Of a DNA stretch of 64,000 nucleotides, positions 21,199 to 31,946 are shown in pieces (positions within the stretch are counted from its first letter, which is position 1; each line of letters starts with the position of its first letter). Source of the stretch: Flectonema sp. DT1601 (taxonomy: Eukaryota > Euglenozoa > Diplonemea > Diplonemida > Diplonemidae); NCBI GenBank assembly GCA_964019425.1, contig OZ025810.1, positions 744,001 through 808,000 on the forward strand, read 5' to 3'. The position numbers and the translations under genes are program-made. The notes beneath the pieces were generated by a model that saw only the letters and a list, made by a program, of their open reading frames with translations, made no database searches and was not told the origin of the DNA.

Positions 21199-21390
21199 CT
21201 AATGTGGCGTGTTCTCCCTCTCTTTCACGAAAATAGGCGCTGTCAGTCGTCTCTAACATTGTCTGCTCACGCGGGCGGTGGGTTTAAGTGGTCATTTGTT
21301 CCAGGTTATTCTATGTTTCTTATCGTCTGTGAGAGTGTCGCGGTTGCTGGTAGCGATATGACAGTTTCCCTGTGAGCTTTTCCTGGTTTT
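21199..21390 (+). repeat. Diverged dispersed repeat, copy 1
   Basis: Aligns with 22740-22918 through GTGGCRTG, CTCTCTTxxCGAAAATAGG, a TCTAAC/CCTTAAC box and a shared GGTAGCGATATGAC/GGTATCGAATGAC box. Confidence 0.6.
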
Positions 21391-21505
21391 TGGTTCCTAG
21401 ACATAGATGTACTCTTCAAACTTAATCCCTGAAATCATCAACTGTGTTTACTGAGTTATTAATTCATATTTTTTTTTATTTTATTTTTTTATTTTCATCA
21501 TAATA

Positions 21506-22288
21506 CATAGATGGAAGTGCCTACAATTTGGAGGGCGTGTAGGGCGCTTGTAGGGCGCTTTTAATATAAATATAATTTTGGAGGGCGGTTTTTTTTTACC
21601 TTTTTATTACTATAAGACAGCTAAATTGACGGGGACTTACACTGACGCACAAGTATTTTGACGCAGAAGCCAAAAATTCTTTTTTTGACATGCTTGGCAG
21701 TCTTTCGAAAAAGAGAAAAAAGGGTGTCACGGGGTTCGAACCTGAGACCTCCAGGTCATGGTTCGGAGGTCAACAATGGCAAAAACAATGGGCCACTCCT
21801 TGAGAGCTTCCGGAGCCTGCTGCAATCCCTGAAGCTGAAACTCATTTCAGTGGACGATGCATCCCAGATCTACAAGGAGCTGATTAGCCCGCAGAATGCA
21901 CCGAGTCGAATATAGAGGGATTCGAGGAGGGATTCGAGGAGGGAGAGTGCGTTCTTGCTAACCTGTTAATAGGCCGGTCTTCACGGTACCTTGTGAGAAA
22001 AAAAAAGAAGTTTACTGGTGGCAAGTAAACTGATATCCCAGAGACGCATTTGATCGGGCGAACCGGAGAAAAGTCAAATAAGATGCGATTCGACCCTCGC
22101 TGAGGGCAGGGGTGTGTCAAAATGAGCTCGGCATTATATTAAATTTAGTTAAAAAAGCGCCCTACGCGCCCTCTAGCGCCCTATTTGGCCCTATTTTGGC
22201 CCTACAATGGCCCTATTTTGGCCCTACAAATTTTTGTGGCTGGTTTTCACCAGGCGCCCTCCAAATTTGGAGGGCACTTCCATCTATG
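21506..22288. mobile_element. Non-autonomous DNA transposon (MITE-like), 783 bp, TA target duplication
   Basis: The ends are inverted repeats beginning CATAGATGGAAGTGCC, followed on both sides by TTTGGAGGGCG blocks. The element is flanked by TA on both sides (21504-21505 and 22289-22290). Subterminal GTAGGGCGCTT and GGCCCTATTTTGGCCC repeats add further symmetry. No transposase frame is present. The interior (21700-22120) is less AT-rich and contains a tRNA-like B-box (GGTTCGAACC at 21733) and a coding-like run at about 21775-21912. It interrupts the duplicated 3' flank of paralogue B. TA duplication fits Tc1/mariner-like and some other superfamilies; I cannot decide which. Confidence 0.85.
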
Positions 22289-22412
22289 TAAATTAACTAA
22301 ATAAATAAATACTTGATGGTGTTTTCAGAAAAGAAGATGTGTGTTTGCTCACACACTCTTAACAGGTGTTTGTTAGTTGGAATTTAATATTTGATTGAAT
22401 TGCAGTGTTCTT

Positions 22413-22445
22413 ATTCCCTTGACTGGGTCATATTCTATCAGACAA
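22413..22445 (+). repeat. 33-bp direct repeat, copy 1
   Basis: ATTCCCTTGACTGGGTCA followed by YATTCTATCAGACA. The second copy is at 22967-22999, with one difference. Confidence 0.8.
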
Positions 22446-22739
22446 ATCCCTTTTCCCTTTCGCAGTATTACGGCATGACTGTTGGACTCCTCCTCATAGG
22501 GAAGTATCAGTGCTCGGTAAGAAACCTTCATTATGTTTTTACCGGATCGTCTCGTTATTTGGCATATCTTGTTAAGTCAAGGTTCAAGGTACCTTTTAAC
22601 ACGTGCTTTGTTTCTCCAAATGGCAGTCACTCATTTTGTCGTTTACGGTTAAGTGTTCCTTGAACAAATAACAGAACGTTCAAACTCGCATCCCTCCCTC
22701 CGCAAAAATTTCTGTTTTATTTTATTTTATTTGGTATCC

Positions 22740-22918
22740 CTCCCCTGTGGCATGCGCCTCCTCTCTTGGCGAAAATAGGTGATATCAACCATCCTTAACA
22801 CTTGCTCTTATGTCAAGTGGGTCTTAACACGAATGCTGATGGTCACAACGTCCCTTCACGCCTGAGGGATTCTTTACGGTTGTGTGGTATCGAATGACTG
22901 ATACCCCGTAAGCTTACC
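22740..22918 (+). repeat. Diverged dispersed repeat, copy 2
   Basis: Partner of 21199-21390. Aligned by eye with many substitutions. Confidence 0.55.
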
Positions 22919-22966
22919 ATGATGTACAAGTGTTATGATTTTATAAACAAAAATAGAATAAAAAAT

Positions 22967-22999
22967 ATTCCCTTGACTGGGTCACATTCTATCAGACAC
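22967..22999 (+). repeat. 33-bp direct repeat, copy 2
   Basis: Partner of 22413-22445. It leads straight into the GC-rich island. Confidence 0.8.
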
Positions 23000-23270
23000 C
23001 CAACCCCGTTTGGAATTCCCCACCCGCCCTTCCCCCGCCAGTGTCCGGTCGAATCGATACGGGCCTGGCACAATCCCTGCGCGGAAGTAATCTGCACCCA
23101 TCCACAGTGTAGATACTTCTTTGTGTTGATCTCAGCTTGTTTAGGTAATGCCTTATTCTCTTATCATATTTCCTTCTCAGGTGCAAACAGTGATGGAAAG
23201 CGAATTACCGAAATGTTCTCTTTTGTAAACATTTTTTAGATTGACGTTTCTGAATGCCTTTCCCGCTGCT

Positions 23271-23490
23271 GTGATTCTCCAGTGCCGTACTGCACTGAAT
23301 GACAACACGGACAAGGAGACATGTATGCAAACACGTTAGAAACATTGATTGTGATGTAGAATACGTACGTCATCTGCAGAGTGTTAGCCTATATTAGCAT
23401 TATTAGTCACTGTGTCGTGAGTTTTTTAATTTCACTATTTAGCTTTGATGCAACCCAGAGATTGATATTCGTATAAACCTAATCAAACAG
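23271..23490 (+). repeat. Dispersed repeat R1, copy with head and tail modules
   Basis: Head module CGTACTGCACTGAATGACAA then GAGACATGTATGCA; tail module GCAGAGTGTTAGCCTATATT through GTATAAACCTAATCAAACAG. It aligns with 38340-38520 and 23870-24012. Confidence 0.8.
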
Positions 23491-23626
23491 TTTACCCCTC
23501 ACAGTAGTGTTTTCGTGTACCTGTTAGTCACTTTATTATAACTAATGTTTATTATAGTTAACTCTGGTATAATACAGATGTTTATTTCTTCATAGATATA
23601 ATCAAACATTTCATCCCTACAGTCAT
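23479..23626 (+). repeat. Dispersed repeat R1, 148-bp copy identical to 17491-17638
   Basis: No mismatch found by eye. It joins end to end with the R1 copy just upstream. Confidence 0.92.
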
Positions 23627-23654
23627 CACTTTTTTTTATAAAGAATTTTACTAA

Positions 23655-23788
23655 GAAATGTTTCTAACTTATCTGCATACATGTCTCTTTTTCCATGTTT
23701 TCATTCAGTGCAGTACGGAATCGAGTTATTCAATTACGAATTAATCGTGAGCACTGGAAAACCAAAACCAGGGTATAATGTAATACGG
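23655..23788 (-). repeat. Dispersed repeat R1 head module, inverted
   Basis: Reverse complement of 38275-38404 with only a few differences. It includes the boxes TGCAGTACGGAATCGAGTTA and CCAAAACCAGGGTATAATG. Confidence 0.9.
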
Positions 23789-23869
23789 CAGAGTGTAGGT
23801 TTCGCCTATAGTCTCGTCAAGAAATAAACAATATTTATAAAAAAATTAAAATGAACGATTGATTATAAT

Positions 23870-24012
23870 GTAGAGCAAGTACGTCAATTGCAGAGTGTTA
23901 GCCTATATTAACATTTTAGTCACTTGTGTCATGAGTTTTTTAATGTTATTATTGAGTTCTGATACAATATAGATGTTTATATTCGTATGAACCTAATCAA
24001 ACAGTCTTTTCA
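23870..24012 (+). repeat. Dispersed repeat R1 tail module
   Basis: Close match to 38405-38522: ACGTCAATTGCAGAG, ATTAACATTTTAGTCACTTG, ATTCGTATGAACCTAATCAA. It ends 41 bases before ATG 24054. Confidence 0.88.
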
Positions 24013-24053
24013 TCACTGCCAGTTATTACGCCTCCCACTCATTACTAATAAAA

Positions 24054-24566
24054 ATGGACCCAACGATAGTAGTGGGGAGCGTCTTCTCTCTAAAAGGATC
24101 TCAAAATCACGTCATCTCTCAACAATGGAAGGAAGCTGTTAATAGAGAATATGGTTTATCTAAAAGATGGAAAGCAAAGTATGCTAAACACCTCATAGAG
24201 GATGAACAGCTATTGCTGAACCTTTCCCAACGTAGAGATGAGGACGCAGAGAAGAAGAAACAACTGCCTCGTCCACCAGAGCGAAGAGTTTTGTATGAGG
24301 GTTTGGGAAGGCTTCCTTATCTGAGACAGCAACGTGGGGTCGCTCCACAAGTCAGATACTCAAAACCCATGACTGCTTCCCATGAGGTTGGATGGAGATC
24401 AAGTGTGTATTTCTCTAACTTCTGAGTCTAAGAGTGAAAAAATAAAAAAATAAAATAAAACCACAATCGAACAGGTTCTGCTCGCGACGTCAGTTTCGAA
24501 AGAACTGAGTGGGGGAAAAAACCCATTGTTGCCACATCGTTCTTCAGGAGAAGTGGTGTTTTCTGA
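24054..24566 (+). CDS. Small conserved-looking protein, possible axonemal (CFAP144/FAM183-like)
   Basis: Two exons, 24054-24402 and 24475-24566, 146 aa. The 72-bp intron (GTGTGT...GAACAG, phase 1) gives a tail GWRSSSARDVSFERTEWGKK and then PIVATSFFRRSGVF. Unspliced reading gives 123 aa and stops soon after the donor. The N-terminal half is helical and basic (QQWKEAVNREYGLSKRWKAK). A short conserved-looking TASHEVGW motif precedes the C-terminal part. The overall pattern reminds me of small microtubule-associated flagellar proteins such as CFAP144, but I am not sure of the family. An R1 repeat supplies its 5' flank. Confidence 0.6.
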
Positions 24567-25151
24567 AAGTATCAACACTTCGTCTTTTTTTTGTTGCTCT
24601 TTTTATTTATTCAGTTGCTCAGTAGAGATTTGAAACTTTAGATTTTATGTCTGTTGAAAAAGGGAAAAGAAAAAAAAAAAAAAGAAGAAGAAGTATCAAG
24701 TCTTTACGTTGGATGGAGTCCTTGTCCTCCTTCATTCGGACACTAACTTCTTATTATTAGCGCTTTTTTTTTGCTCTTTATTTTTCTTTTCTCCCGCTTT
24801 TCGTTAAATTCCGCAGCCGTCTACCTGACGGACTTCGTGTATTATTTTTAATCTTTTTTTTTTTTGCCCACTTTAACAAACTTTATTCGATTTTTCGTTG
24901 GACTTGTCTTACGACCGGTCAAATGTACAAAAAATGACATTTAATATGCAACGTGCTTGTTGCTATGTCGATTTATTTTCCCCTCTTTTTTTTTTTTTTT
25001 CTTTCTTTCTCGTTACTCGAATATTCGTATACACGTCTCTGAAACGTTTTTTATTTTATTTTATTTTATTTATTTTTTTTTTGTATTCTTATTACTAAAA
25101 AAAAACACAAAATATCTACAACTCCACTACTTCCTCTCTTTATTTGGCAAC

Positions 25152-25182
<31 letters not shown>

Positions 25183-25558
25183 GCTGGTTTTTGTTGTTTT
25201 CGTATTTTTATGTTTTTCTCATTATGTTGTGACTTCATGTGAAGTCGTGGTATTTTCCTCTCTTTCTCTCTCTCTTTTCTCTCCCATACGAGTTTTGGTT
25301 TACACCAACTCGTGTGATATTTTTCTTCTGAATACAATCGTCACTGAGTATTAAATTACAACTTCTTCTCTAGAGAATGTTTAATGATGGTGATGCAACA
25401 TGTCATTCGATTCAGTTCTTCAGCGTTGGACAGTCTTATTTTATTATTAATTCCATACAGTGAGTGTTGTTTGAATTGAAAAAAAAAAAAAAAAAAAAAA
25501 AAAAAATAACAATAAACGAATACTTTATGTTCACCCTGCGACTTTGAGAACAACTACG
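24567..25558. other. Intergenic, T-rich then A-rich
   Basis: No gene. Long T- and A-runs (A ~27 at 25155-25181, A ~28 at 25479-25506). The open frames here are products of the runs. Confidence 0.6.
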
Positions 25559-28500
25559 ATGACACAAGTCGGAGTGTTGGTGTTGATGCTCATGAGTGGG
25601 GCGTTGGGAAATTCACCACCGGCATTGGGAGGGAGTGTCGCTACAGCTGCACCCGGATCGGAAGAGTGTAATTTTATAAGGGGAAAAGAACTAACCTGGT
25701 TTGAAAAATCATGTCCTGACCACATAGACAATATAACATCAGTTTGCATTGTTCAATTGGAAGAAGAAAGACTTCTCCAAGAAAGTCAACTTTCGAATCA
25801 CGAAAATGAATCCACGATATCACAAGAACTAAACCATGGCGAACCACCTTGGGCATTAATTGTTATTTTTGGTTCTTTTGGATGCGGAGCCTTAGTACGA
25901 TTTCTCTTCAAAGAGACAAGCGTCCCTTACACAGTAGTTCTGTTTGTCATTGGTACACTTTGGGGAGGATTAGGTAGAGCCTTTAAAGGAAGTTCATTCG
26001 ATCGTTACATTGAATTAGGCGATATGAATCCCCATTTAATATTTCACGTCTTCTTGCCGGTTTTGATTTTCGAATCTGCATTTGCGATGGAAATTCCGAT
26101 ATTTCGAAAAGTTGTCAGACAGTGTATTATCCTTGCTGGTCCTGGTCTTGTTGTTGCTTCTGCGTTAACTGCTGTTGTGTGTAAAGTTTTGTTAGCAGAG
26201 TACAATTGGAGTTGGGAAAGCTGTCTCTTACTGGGAACTATATTATCAGCCACCGACCCTGTTGCAGTTGTTGCTCTTTTAAAGGAACTTGGTGCTAGTC
26301 CAGTAATCTCTACAATGATTGAGGGTGAATCACTATTTAATGACGGCACTGCTATTGTTATCTTTACTGTTTTGAAAGAAGCAGTTTTACGTAAAAATTG
26401 CGAAGTTGATTGGGACACCTGCTACGGTCGCGACGGTAGCTGTGTCTGTACTGAATACACATGTAAAATACCCTCAAGCCCTGGTCAGATTGTGTTGCAA
26501 TTCTTAACAGTTTCTCTAGGTGGTCCAGCTATTGGTCTTGTCGTGGGATTGATAGCAGTTGCCAGCATGCAACGCGTTTTCAACGATGCACTTATTGAAA
26601 TTACGATAACGATAGTAGCTGCGTATATAACTTTTTTCGTAAGTGAAGGGATATTTGGGGTCTCCGGTGTTCTTGGAGTTGTCGTATGTGGTCTGGTACT
26701 CAGCTACAACCGCCACGCTATATCACCCGAAGTCGAGCATACGATGCATGCTTTCTGGGAGACTGTTGTGTATTTGACCAATACTATGATTTTTATCCTT
26801 GCTGGAATGATCGTTTCCTTAAAAGCTTTCGACAGTTTCAACGAGAAAGACTTCATCTACCTCGGAGTAATCTACATCTCGATTAATGTAATTAGATTCA
26901 TAGTTTTATTGATGTTCATGCCGTTGATAAACTGTTTTGGAAAACTATCCAGAGGTGAAACCTTACTAGTAGGTTGGGGAGGACTAAGAGGAGCCGTTGG
27001 ATTGGCGTTAGCACTCATAATCCAAGCTGATGAACAAGTGATTTCAAAAGATGACACGGTTCGGACTAAGTTTGTGTTTCATGTTGCTGGTATTGTCATT
27101 CTTACGCTTTGCATAAACGGAACGACGACTAAGAAATTAGTCGAAACTTACAAATTGAATCAAGTTTCTCAACGAAGTAAGAATTTAATGAGAAAATGTT
27201 TTCGTGACTTGGTGGACGATCAGCAAGAAACGATTACGGATTTGAGATGTGAAGCATTGTATTACGATACTAATTGGGAACTTTTACAAAAATTAACCGA
27301 CATTGTTTCTTTAATTCCAAAAAAGAACTTAGATCCTTACTCAAAAAAAGACGAGCGAATCATAATGACTGAAGAATCACTTAACGAAGATACCAAAGGA
27401 GTTTATTTAAACACGATGTACGCATCGGTTCATCAACAGTATGCCGATGGTACTATGGAAACTGAAAGCGCAAGAGCTCTGTTGAGAATGGCTGAAAAAA
27501 TGAAAGGGGGTCGAGTTGATAAGGATCTCGAGTCTAATCCTGATCAGTGGGTTCAATCTTCTATGGTTGGTCGATTATTCGAATTGGGTAGGTATGGTGA
27601 TCCGAATTTCTGTTGTGGATTATTTAAAAAATTAGGACTACAACAAGGATATATTTTAAGAAAATGGAAGCACGCATTCGAAGTTGCGCTTGCTTTCAAC
27701 GCCTGTCACAAATTAGTCGAGGCACGTGCGGTATCTCAACTTCCGCCTTCATCTGCTGGTAGGCTTATTAAGCATTGTAGAAGTTCTGCCTGTACTACAT
27801 CACGACTTGCTGAGGATGCGATTGCTTCTCGACTCGATTTATCTTGTAGCATCAAAACAAAGCATGCCGCTAGACATGTTCTCAACCATATGAAAAAACT
27901 AATCGATAAGTCTTTTGCTGAAGGACGTTGTGATGGTGAGGTTTGTATTTTTTTTTTTTTTTTTGGAAACAAAAAAAACACAACAACAACTAACAAATCA
28001 CGAAACCAGGATAAACAAGTATTATCAGAAGTAGTCGAGTCTCGAATGAAACATCTCAAAACTGTCAGCAATGCGAAAATCACAACCACTGAAATGGTTC
28101 TAGAAGTATGATAGCCATCAATTTTATATATTTTTTTATTTTTAAAAAAACTCAAAAACAACATCATCACCAACAGGAAGTTGATTGGTTTTCTAAGTCT
28201 GAAGAACAAGCCAGAGATTCGATGCTGGCAGCTCTGAAACTTGGAAGCATGTACGAACTTGAAATTCTTGCGGGTGAAAGAATAGAACGATTCGCCACAG
28301 AAAGAAGAGAACTAACTGGGGCCTACTTAGTAGTTCAAGGAGTGGTTCAAATACGAGTTGGAATGAAAATATTTTTACAAGGACCCGGATACACTATTGG
28401 TCTTCATCAGCTACTAACTCCAAACGACATCGTTGGACGTCGTTTTAATGATGCCTGGACTGAGAGTAAATGTAAACTACTGTACATGCCGTATCAACTT

Positions 28501-29997
28501 ATGTCTAAATACATGGAACAATACCCATTATACAGAGATAACATCTGGTTGACTGGAGGTAGGGTATCTTCTGAAATTATACTTCGAAAAGAAGTACGAT
28601 GGTCACCTCCGTTGGTATCATCGAGACAGGTTGTTAATATTGTTAAGGATGGTAAAATAGAACGAGTCCTTCCTTTGAATGAGTTTGGACCTGAGGATAC
28701 TCGAAAACTTAAGATTCTACAATTCTGTTCAACGATTCTAATGAAAGGAAAGTGTTGGGAATACGAAGTCGAAGACGATCAAGGTGACGTCGAAAGAGTG
28801 AATGAAATCAAAGCTCCAGACTTAATCCCGAAAACTTTTAAATTCGCAACCTTCTCAGACCACGCTGTGATCTTTGTAATACCAGAGCCGAGTAAACCAG
28901 GTGATGCTGCGAGACGAAGATGGGGAGGTCTGTCAGCAAAAATTAGATCAATAAATCTTTGGGTTGGTCTTAGAGGTGATTATTATCGTAAGAACGCTAT
29001 GGCTACACTCTTTGGAAGGACACCAATACACAAACCAAAGCACCCTACTATTCTATCAGACACATCTTCACTTCCTGGATCTACATCCAGCTATAGAGTT
29101 GCTTCACCACTTGCGACTAGTAGTGTTGTTGATGGTGGTTTTGGTGTAGCGCCAGCAACTCTGATGTCGCATTCTGTTAAAGATGCTCCTCGTTTACAAG
29201 CAACTGTTGCGAGTTTGGTTGCTGAAAATAAAGCCTTGCAGCAAGCTGTGAAATCAGCTTCAACATACAACCCTTCCATACCAGTCGCAACTGTGATTGA
29301 TAACGGAATAGGTTTGGGAGGGGGGTCGGGATTGACAGATAATCAGAATACTAATCCGCTGTTGTCAGGGATGTCAGAATTTCAAGTGAGCGATCCTTTC
29401 AGTCCGTCTGTTGGGTCTCCGGGTTTTGCAGCACCTGCTTCACCTCTGGGGTCAGTTAACAACAGACAGATGTATTCTGGTGCATCTCCAACTCTACTTC
29501 GAGCATCAAGTGCGAGTCAATTGAGTAACGGAAATCCAATGATGATGAACGCATCTCCGACTATGGGATCCCAATCACCACTGTTTGGGTTGTCATCTGC
29601 TTATGGAAGTTCGATAAATGGTTTGAATAGAAATAGTGTCAACGGGGGTGTCAATGGGGCAGTCAATGGGACTGTCAACGGTAATAAGGGAGAATCGGGA
29701 TTGGTTTCTAAAATGCAAGAATTAGCAACTCTTCACAATAATGGAGTTTTGACTTCGGAGGAATTTACCCTGGCGAAGATGAAAATGTTAGGTCTTGATC
29801 CGCCGTCGTCACCACAACGGACTCGAATCCAGAATGGGCATCATTCTGTGGCATCACCGTTGCTTTCGTCGAGTCCTCGTCTTCTCGATTCAACAAATCC
29901 ACAACTCATATCTCAGTTAAAAAAGAAATATTTAGAAAGTCATTCTTCTCTATCGGATTCAGGTAGCAATGAGACCCTCACTCAGTGTTTACTTTAA
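25559..29997 (+). CDS. SOS1/NHE-type Na+/H+ exchanger with cyclic-nucleotide-binding-like and SHOCT-like C-terminal domains
   Basis: Three exons: 25559-27940, 28010-28105, 28177-29997, about 1,432 aa. The start is ATG 25559 (MTQVGVLVLMLMSGALG), which begins a signal-peptide-like segment; a TTG 15 bases upstream is not a credible start. The exchanger core has ~12 helices with the CPA1 ion-binding sequence ATDPVAVVALLKELG, EGESLFNDGTAIV, and GWGGLRGAVGLALAL. A long cytosolic tail follows. It contains a cyclic-nucleotide-binding-like fold (about 28300-28520, AYLVVQGVVQIRVG to YMPYQLMSKYMEQYP), a Ser/Pro/Asn-rich linker, and a short SHOCT-like module near the end (KMQELATLHNNGVLTSEEF). The architecture matches plant and protist SOS1 and animal SLC9C. 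It exports Na+ in exchange for H+ at the plasma membrane; regulation through the tail is inferred. Confidence 0.92.
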
Positions 29998-30175
29998 AAT
30001 TATTTATCACTATTCTTCGTAGTCGATTTTCTTATTCTTTTTTGTTTTTGTTTTTGTTTTTACTTATGTTTATACCTGTCTCTGTACATGATTATTTATG
30101 TTATGTTTTTTTTTTTTTTGAGTTCAACAGTTGTTGTTGTTGTTGCTTGTCAGAGCACTGTTAAATACTGAAGGA

Positions 30176-30181
30176 AATAAA
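30176..30181 (+). terminator. Candidate poly(A) signal AATAAA
   Basis: GGAAATAAAATG about 180 bases after the exchanger stop. Confidence 0.35.
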
Positions 30182-31619
30182 ATGAGAAAAAGATAAGGTC
30201 GATGGTTCTGCATTGTCCCCAGACTTTTTTACGGTAAAGTGCAATACCTTATCAAAAACACTGATGATAAGTTCATTGCTTTTCTTGCATATAAGCTTCT
30301 TTTTTTTTTTTTTCTCCCTTTTTTTTCTTCTTCCATTCTTTTTTTTTTTTTTTTTTTTTCCCTTTTTTCTTTTTTCTTTTTTCTCTCAAGGATATAATCT
30401 TCAGAGCGAAAAAAAAAAGAAGAAAAAAAAAAAAAAAAAAAAAAAGGAAAAAAAATAAGAAGGAAACAAAAAAAAAAAAAAAAAAAAAAAAAAAAGGAAT
30501 CGGCACTAAATAAAATATTGGTTGGTACATGTTGAAAAAGCTGATCATTCTTGCTTCCTTTCTTCTCCCCTCTCTTGTTGTTGTTTGTTGTCTATTCGAT
30601 ATAAAAATGTGTACCAAGACAGTCCTGACAAGATTTGGTCTACTTACGTTGCTGCAGCTTCGTGGCTCTATAAAGTATACCCAATAGCTTGCTATATATC
30701 AGTGATCATAATCAGTACTGTAATTGTCTTTTTTTAATCCATCGCTCTCTCTCTCTCTTTAATTTAAAGTTCTCTCCTTTGCAGCTGTTATTAAGTTGAT
30801 TAGCTGCATGTTCCTTTGTCTTGTTTTTTTTTTTTTTTTTTTTTTTCCTCATCTTTCTGCCCAAGCAGATAGGGGGATGTGTGAGTTTTATTTTTGTATA
30901 CAAGGAACCACAATAGACTTTATAAAGATGAATGAATAAATAAATGTTTTGACACAGTACATTTTCTTAGTGTGTGTAGGGATCAAGTTTTTTTTTTTTT
31001 CTTGCAGTATCGAATTACCATTACCCCCCACCTTTTTTTTTTTTTTCTCTTATTGTCAATCAATTTGTGTTACTTTTAGGTTTCTTCGATTTTTTTTTTT
31101 TTTTTTTTTTTCAGTTGCTCGGTTTATAACTAGTAGAGAAAAAAAAAAAAAAAAAAAAGAAAAAAAAAATTGTCTTTATTTTTGTCTATCTTTTTTAAAA
31201 AAAAAAAAAAAAAATACCAAGGGGTAATCATGAATTTCGCTATTCATTTCGACCTTTTAAAATCAACTCACATCTGTATATCCTATTTGTCAATGAGCGA
31301 ACAATATAATGAAAGCCTTGCCTGTTACTATGTTCGTTCTATCGCTTTAGCTGAAAAAACTTGAAGCTGACTGTTTTGTTTTTTTATGCACTGCGTGTCC
31401 TTACTGCAATCTCGTTTTTTTTAAAAGTTGCAGTGGGGATATTGGCCCTTTATTATTTTTTTTTAAAAAAAAAAAAGGGGAATGTCTCATTCTCTTTTGA
31501 TGATGATGGTATATTTTTATTCTTCCAGAGATGGGTTCCTAATTGTGTTATTGTTTTTTTTTTACTATGCAGGTTTTGTTCAAGAAAAAAAAAAAAAAAA
31601 TGTTTTTTTTTCCTTTTTT

Positions 31620-31880
31620 TCGCACTGAATGACAAAACGGAAACAGAGGGGTAGCTAAGTTAGAGACATTCCTTATAATGTAAAGGATGTGGTTGCCTAT
31701 AGTAGTCAACTTTATAATTGGATTTTACTCAAAAACGTTTCAATTCCCTCCCTTTATCACTACTTTCACTGTATCCTTAACAGATTGTTAAATTATCGTT
31801 TTGTTTTATGTTAAAGTGATACCATATAGTTAGGTATTTATATAAATTCATCTCTTGTCGCACTGTGTTATAATACAATT
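31620..31880 (+). repeat. Dispersed repeat R1, diverged copy
   Basis: Head box GCACTGAATGACAAAACGGA, then TTAGAGACATT and ATAATGTAAAGGATG. Tail box CACTGTATCCTTAACAGATT with TTAAATTATCG, then GATACCATA. It ends about 65 bases before the CFAP300 ATG. Confidence 0.7.
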
Positions 31881-31946
31881 AACTACTCACAGACACGCTC
31901 TCTCTCTCTCTCACTTTGTTGCTACAACAAAAAAAAAATAAATAAT

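Larger units (their letters stand above)
20972..24053. other. Repeat-rich gene-poor zone, 3 kb
   Basis: No convincing gene. It holds a TA-flanked inverted-repeat element (21506-22288), a diverged repeat pair (21199-21390 and 22740-22918), a 33-bp direct repeat (22413-22445 and 22967-22999), a GC-rich island (22990-23110) and three nested R1 repeats plus an inverted R1 head (23271-24012). Confidence 0.7.
29998..31946. other. Intergenic 1.9 kb, homopolymer-rich
   Basis: No gene seen. T-runs and A-runs up to ~26 bases are dense between 30300 and 30500. A diverged R1 repeat occupies ~31620-31880, just before CFAP300. Confidence 0.6.

Noticed and set aside
21725-21770. tRNA gene suggested by GGTTCGAACC
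   Set aside because: The flanking bases do not form a T-arm stem and no anticodon or D arm is found. Kept only as a B-box-like sequence inside the MITE.
25544-25558. TTG start for the Na+/H+ exchanger
   Set aside because: ATG at 25559 gives a proper signal-peptide-like start; a TTG start in a eukaryote needs strong evidence.
31005-31025. Match GCAGTATCGAATTACC to the end of the 830-bp repeat
   Set aside because: Only about 16 bases match and the flanks differ; too short to call a copy.
30213-31654. Several open frames of 60-115 codons
   Set aside because: They consist mostly of Phe or Lys runs encoded by homopolymers.
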